7,072 bases of DNA, taken from contig JAKSAU010000286.1 of NCBI GenBank assembly GCA_022361535.1, positions 1-7,072 of the forward strand, in the 5' to 3' direction. The position numbers were made by a program, and so were the translations under genes. Under the pieces are notes generated by a model that ran no database searches, was not told where the DNA came from, and was given only the letters and a program-made list of their open reading frames with translations. How positions within the stretch are numbered: the stretch's first letter is position 1; each line of letters opens with the position of its first letter. Source of the DNA: Desulfobacterales bacterium. GTDB lineage: Bacteria; Desulfobacterota; Desulfobacteria; Desulfobacterales; Desulfobacteraceae. This document shows positions 5,558 to 7,072 of the stretch, in pieces.

Positions 5558-6389
5558 ATTGTGCTTTACAGTTCTCGTAGGCTTCCATGGAAGCTTTTTC
5601 ATCATCAAGATAGGATGCCAGTCGTTTGGCCAATTCGTCAAAATCAACCTTGTGACCATCGAATTCCGGGCCGTCTACGCAGGCGAATTTAGTGTCTCCG
5701 CCGACGGAAACCCGGCAGCAACCGCACATGCCCGTACCATCAACCATGATGGGGTTTAAGCTGACCAGAGTTTTGACATCTTTTTCCTTGGTGATAAGGC
5801 TGCAGAATTTCATCATGGGAATTGGGCCTATGGCCACGACCATGTCAATATCTTCTTTTTCAAGCACATCTTTGAGCACATCTGTTACAAATCCGTGGTG
5901 GCCTTCAGAGCCGTCATCCGTACAAATGTGGAAATTGTGTGACGCATCGCGCATCTTTTCTTCCATGATGAGCAGATCATAGCTTCTGGCACCCAGAATG
6001 GTGGTGACTTCGTTACCGGCTGCTTTTAAAGCACGGGTGATGGGATGGAGAACTGCAATACCGGTTCCGCCACCTACGCAAACCACTTTACCAACTTTTT
6101 CAATGTGGGTGGGTGCGCCTAAGGGGCCGATAAGGGCATAGTAATCATCACCCACTTCAAGGTCTTTGAATCGCGCGGTAGATTTTCCGATCACCATGTA
6201 GATGATTGTGATGGTCCCTTTTTCAGGATCTGTGTCTGCCATGGTCAGTGGGATACGTTCCCCGGTTTCATCAGCCTGGAGAATTACAAACTGTCCGGGT
6301 TTGGCTTTTCTAGATATGCGGGGTGCTTCTATTTCGTTGAGAATAATGGTCCCTTGGGCCATTTCCTCACGACGTATTAGTTTTGCCAT
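5556..6389 (-). CDS. nfnA: NfnA-type small subunit, FAD/NAD-binding with [2Fe-2S] (SudB/PyrK-like)
   Basis: This is the small subunit of the NfnAB transhydrogenase, 277 residues, normal for the family. It carries an N-terminal FAD-binding barrel (PGQFVIL at 31-37, RIPLTM at 45-50), a NAD(H)-binding domain with VGGGTGIAVLHP (105-116), DDGSEGHHGFVTD (158-170) and IGPIPMM (187-193), and a C-terminal [2Fe-2S] site with DGTGMCGCC (217-225) and FACVDGPEFDGHKVDF (235-250). Likely cluster Cys are 222, 225 and 237; characterised NfnA is reported to use an Asp as fourth ligand. Cys224 is an extra residue where Ala is common. AGGAGG (6395-6400) lies 5 bases before the ATG. nfnB starts 29 bases after the stop, so the two are one operon with the small subunit first. 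Dihydroorotate dehydrogenase PyrK is related but would be next to pyrD, which is absent. Confidence 0.92.
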   Translation of the reverse strand: MAKLIRREEMAQGTIILNEIEAPRISRKAKPGQFVILQADETGERIPLTMADTDPEKGTITIIYMVIGKSTARFKDLEVGDDYYALIGPLGAPTHIEKVGKVVCVGGGTGIAVLHPITRALKAAGNEVTTILGARSYDLLIMEEKMRDASHNFHICTDDGSEGHHGFVTDVLKDVLEKEDIDMVVAIGPIPMMKFCSLITKEKDVKTLVSLNPIMVDGTGMCGCCRVSVGGDTKFACVDGPEFDGHKVDFDELAKRLASYLDDEKASMEAYENCKAQ

Positions 6390-6420
6390 TCCTTCCTCCT
6401 AATTACCTTTCGTATATTTT

Positions 6421-6463
6421 AAGGATAGCCGTCCTTATTACATTATTCGAAAAGATCGATAAT
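6421..6463. promoter_or_regulatory. Palindromic sites upstream of nfnAB
   Basis: Two imperfect palindromes lie 32-74 bases before the nfnA start: AAGGA/TCCTT arms at 6421-6436, and ATTATTCGA (6442-6450) against TCGATAAT (6456-6463) with one unpaired T. Their position suits operator sites over the promoter. A TAAAAT hexamer reads on the minus strand at 6416-6421, but no -35 match is found, so the promoter itself is unsettled. Confidence 0.3.
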
Positions 6464-6616
6464 ATTCAGATCCTCTTATAAAATCAAGTAGAAAAGCGAA
6501 GTAAAATTGAGGGAAACCAACTTTTGCTATAGGAATGAGGTGTTTGGGCTCAAAACGGTGTTTATGTTGTTCTTGGTACTGTCCTCCCGGATCAGTGTTT
6601 TTTGGATCATATGCGC

Positions 6617-7072
6617 TTACAATTGAACAGCCACTTGGTTGCGGCCAGCTTTTTTGGCCTGGTACAAGGCATCATCTGTACGCTTCATCAGTTTATCAAA
6701 GTTATCATCATCTATTAAGAGCTGACTTAGGCCTACACTTACAGTAAACCGGATGATTTTGGTGTCAAAGCAGACTTCAAGATCCTCTACCAGTGCACGT
6801 ATTCTTTCTGCAATATTTTTGGCAAGCTTAAGATCTGTTTCAACAAGGAGAATTGAAAATTCTTCTCCACCAATCCGGCAGAAAATATCTGAATTTCTCA
6901 AGGCCGGTTCGATGCTGGCAACAAATTGTTTCAATACCTGATCGCCAGCAGCGTGCCCATAAGTGTCGTTAATCTTTTTAAAGAAATCAATATCAAGCAA
7001 TAGTAATGACAATGATGCATTATACCGTTTAGATCTTTCAATCTCTTTTTGTGTTGTTTCAGTGAAAAAACG
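6617..7072 (-). CDS. Diguanylate cyclase GGDEF domain, C-terminal part (5' end outside window)
   Basis: The frame stays open to the window edge, so 151 C-terminal residues are seen and the sensory part is outside. The visible part is a nearly whole GGDEF domain: helix ETTQKEIERSKRYNASLS, then LLLLDIDFFKKINDTYGHAAGD (metal- and GTP-binding Asp and the KxxND motif; split as LLLLDIDFFKK and INDTYGHAAGD), then RNSDIFCRIGGEEF, then FTVSVGLS and a final DDALYQAKKAGRNQV. The signature is GGEEF, an active variant in many enzymes. RxxD five residues before it is the inhibitory I-site, so product inhibition by c-di-GMP is expected. It should make c-di-GMP from two GTP. It ends 227 bases before nfnA on the same strand. 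No clear terminator follows, so read-through to nfnAB cannot be excluded. An internal TTG at 7010-7012 is not a real start, because conserved helix residues precede it. Confidence 0.93.
   Translation of the reverse strand, partial: RFFTETTQKEIERSKRYNASLSLLLLDIDFFKKINDTYGHAAGDQVLKQFVASIEPALRNSDIFCRIGGEEFSILLVETDLKLAKNIAERIRALVEDLEVCFDTKIIRFTVSVGLSQLLIDDDNFDKLMKRTDDALYQAKKAGRNQVAVQL

Noticed and set aside
4111..6389. Glutamate synthase or dihydroorotate dehydrogenase operon
   Set aside because: The large glutamate synthase subunit and pyrD are both absent, and the pairing with small subunit first and a dual [4Fe-4S] large subunit fits NfnAB or SudAB.

Overview
The window reads like chromosomal DNA of an anaerobic, sulfate-reducing Desulfobacterota bacterium, most likely Desulfobacterales. 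The reasons are a periplasmic multihaem cytochrome of the c3 (class III) family, a bifurcating NfnAB-type flavoprotein pair, a CooT-type nickel protein, moderate GC content, and a probable selenoprotein, which are common in this group. The lineage is inferred from gene content only; there is no rRNA or other direct marker.

Left part (1-1336). A small two-helix membrane protein on the plus strand meets, tail to tail, a minus-strand gene for a secreted DUF3179-family protein. The two stop codons overlap in one TTAA. The DUF3179 gene is split by a single in-frame TGA, which falls at the first Cys of the family's Y-C-P-L motif. A stem-loop fitting the bacterial SECIS pattern follows at the right distance. 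The simplest reading is a 218-residue exported selenoprotein with Sec133, which ordinary gene callers would report as two hypothetical fragments. This is the most interesting item in the window. A gene-poor stretch of about 440 bases follows, with a promoter-like pair, 21-bp-spaced direct repeats and an inverted repeat in front of the cytochrome gene.

Middle (1337-3700). A secreted octahaem cytochrome made of two tandem tetrahaem c3 domains ends in a clear terminator. It is followed by a three-gene plus-strand unit: thymidylate kinase (tmk), a DUF3842 protein and a CooT-like nickel-binding protein. This unit is probably driven by an extended -10 promoter whose -35 box lies in the terminator hairpin, and it closes with a GU-rich hairpin terminator.

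Right part (3700-7072). About 400 bases without protein genes hold a 24-bp near-perfect hairpin and a strong bidirectional terminator. Then, on the minus strand, come nfnB (471 aa) and upstream of it nfnA (277 aa), one operon for the flavin-based bifurcating ferredoxin/NAD(H)/NADP(H) transhydrogenase. The window ends inside a diguanylate cyclase (GGDEF) gene on the minus strand whose N-terminal part is outside.

Taken together, the genes deal with redox balance (NfnAB in the cytoplasm, the octahaem cytochrome and possibly the selenoprotein in the periplasm), nucleotide synthesis (Tmk), nickel handling (CooT, perhaps DUF3842) and c-di-GMP signalling. They form separate short transcription units rather than one pathway cluster, and no mobile element, tRNA, rRNA or CRISPR array was seen.
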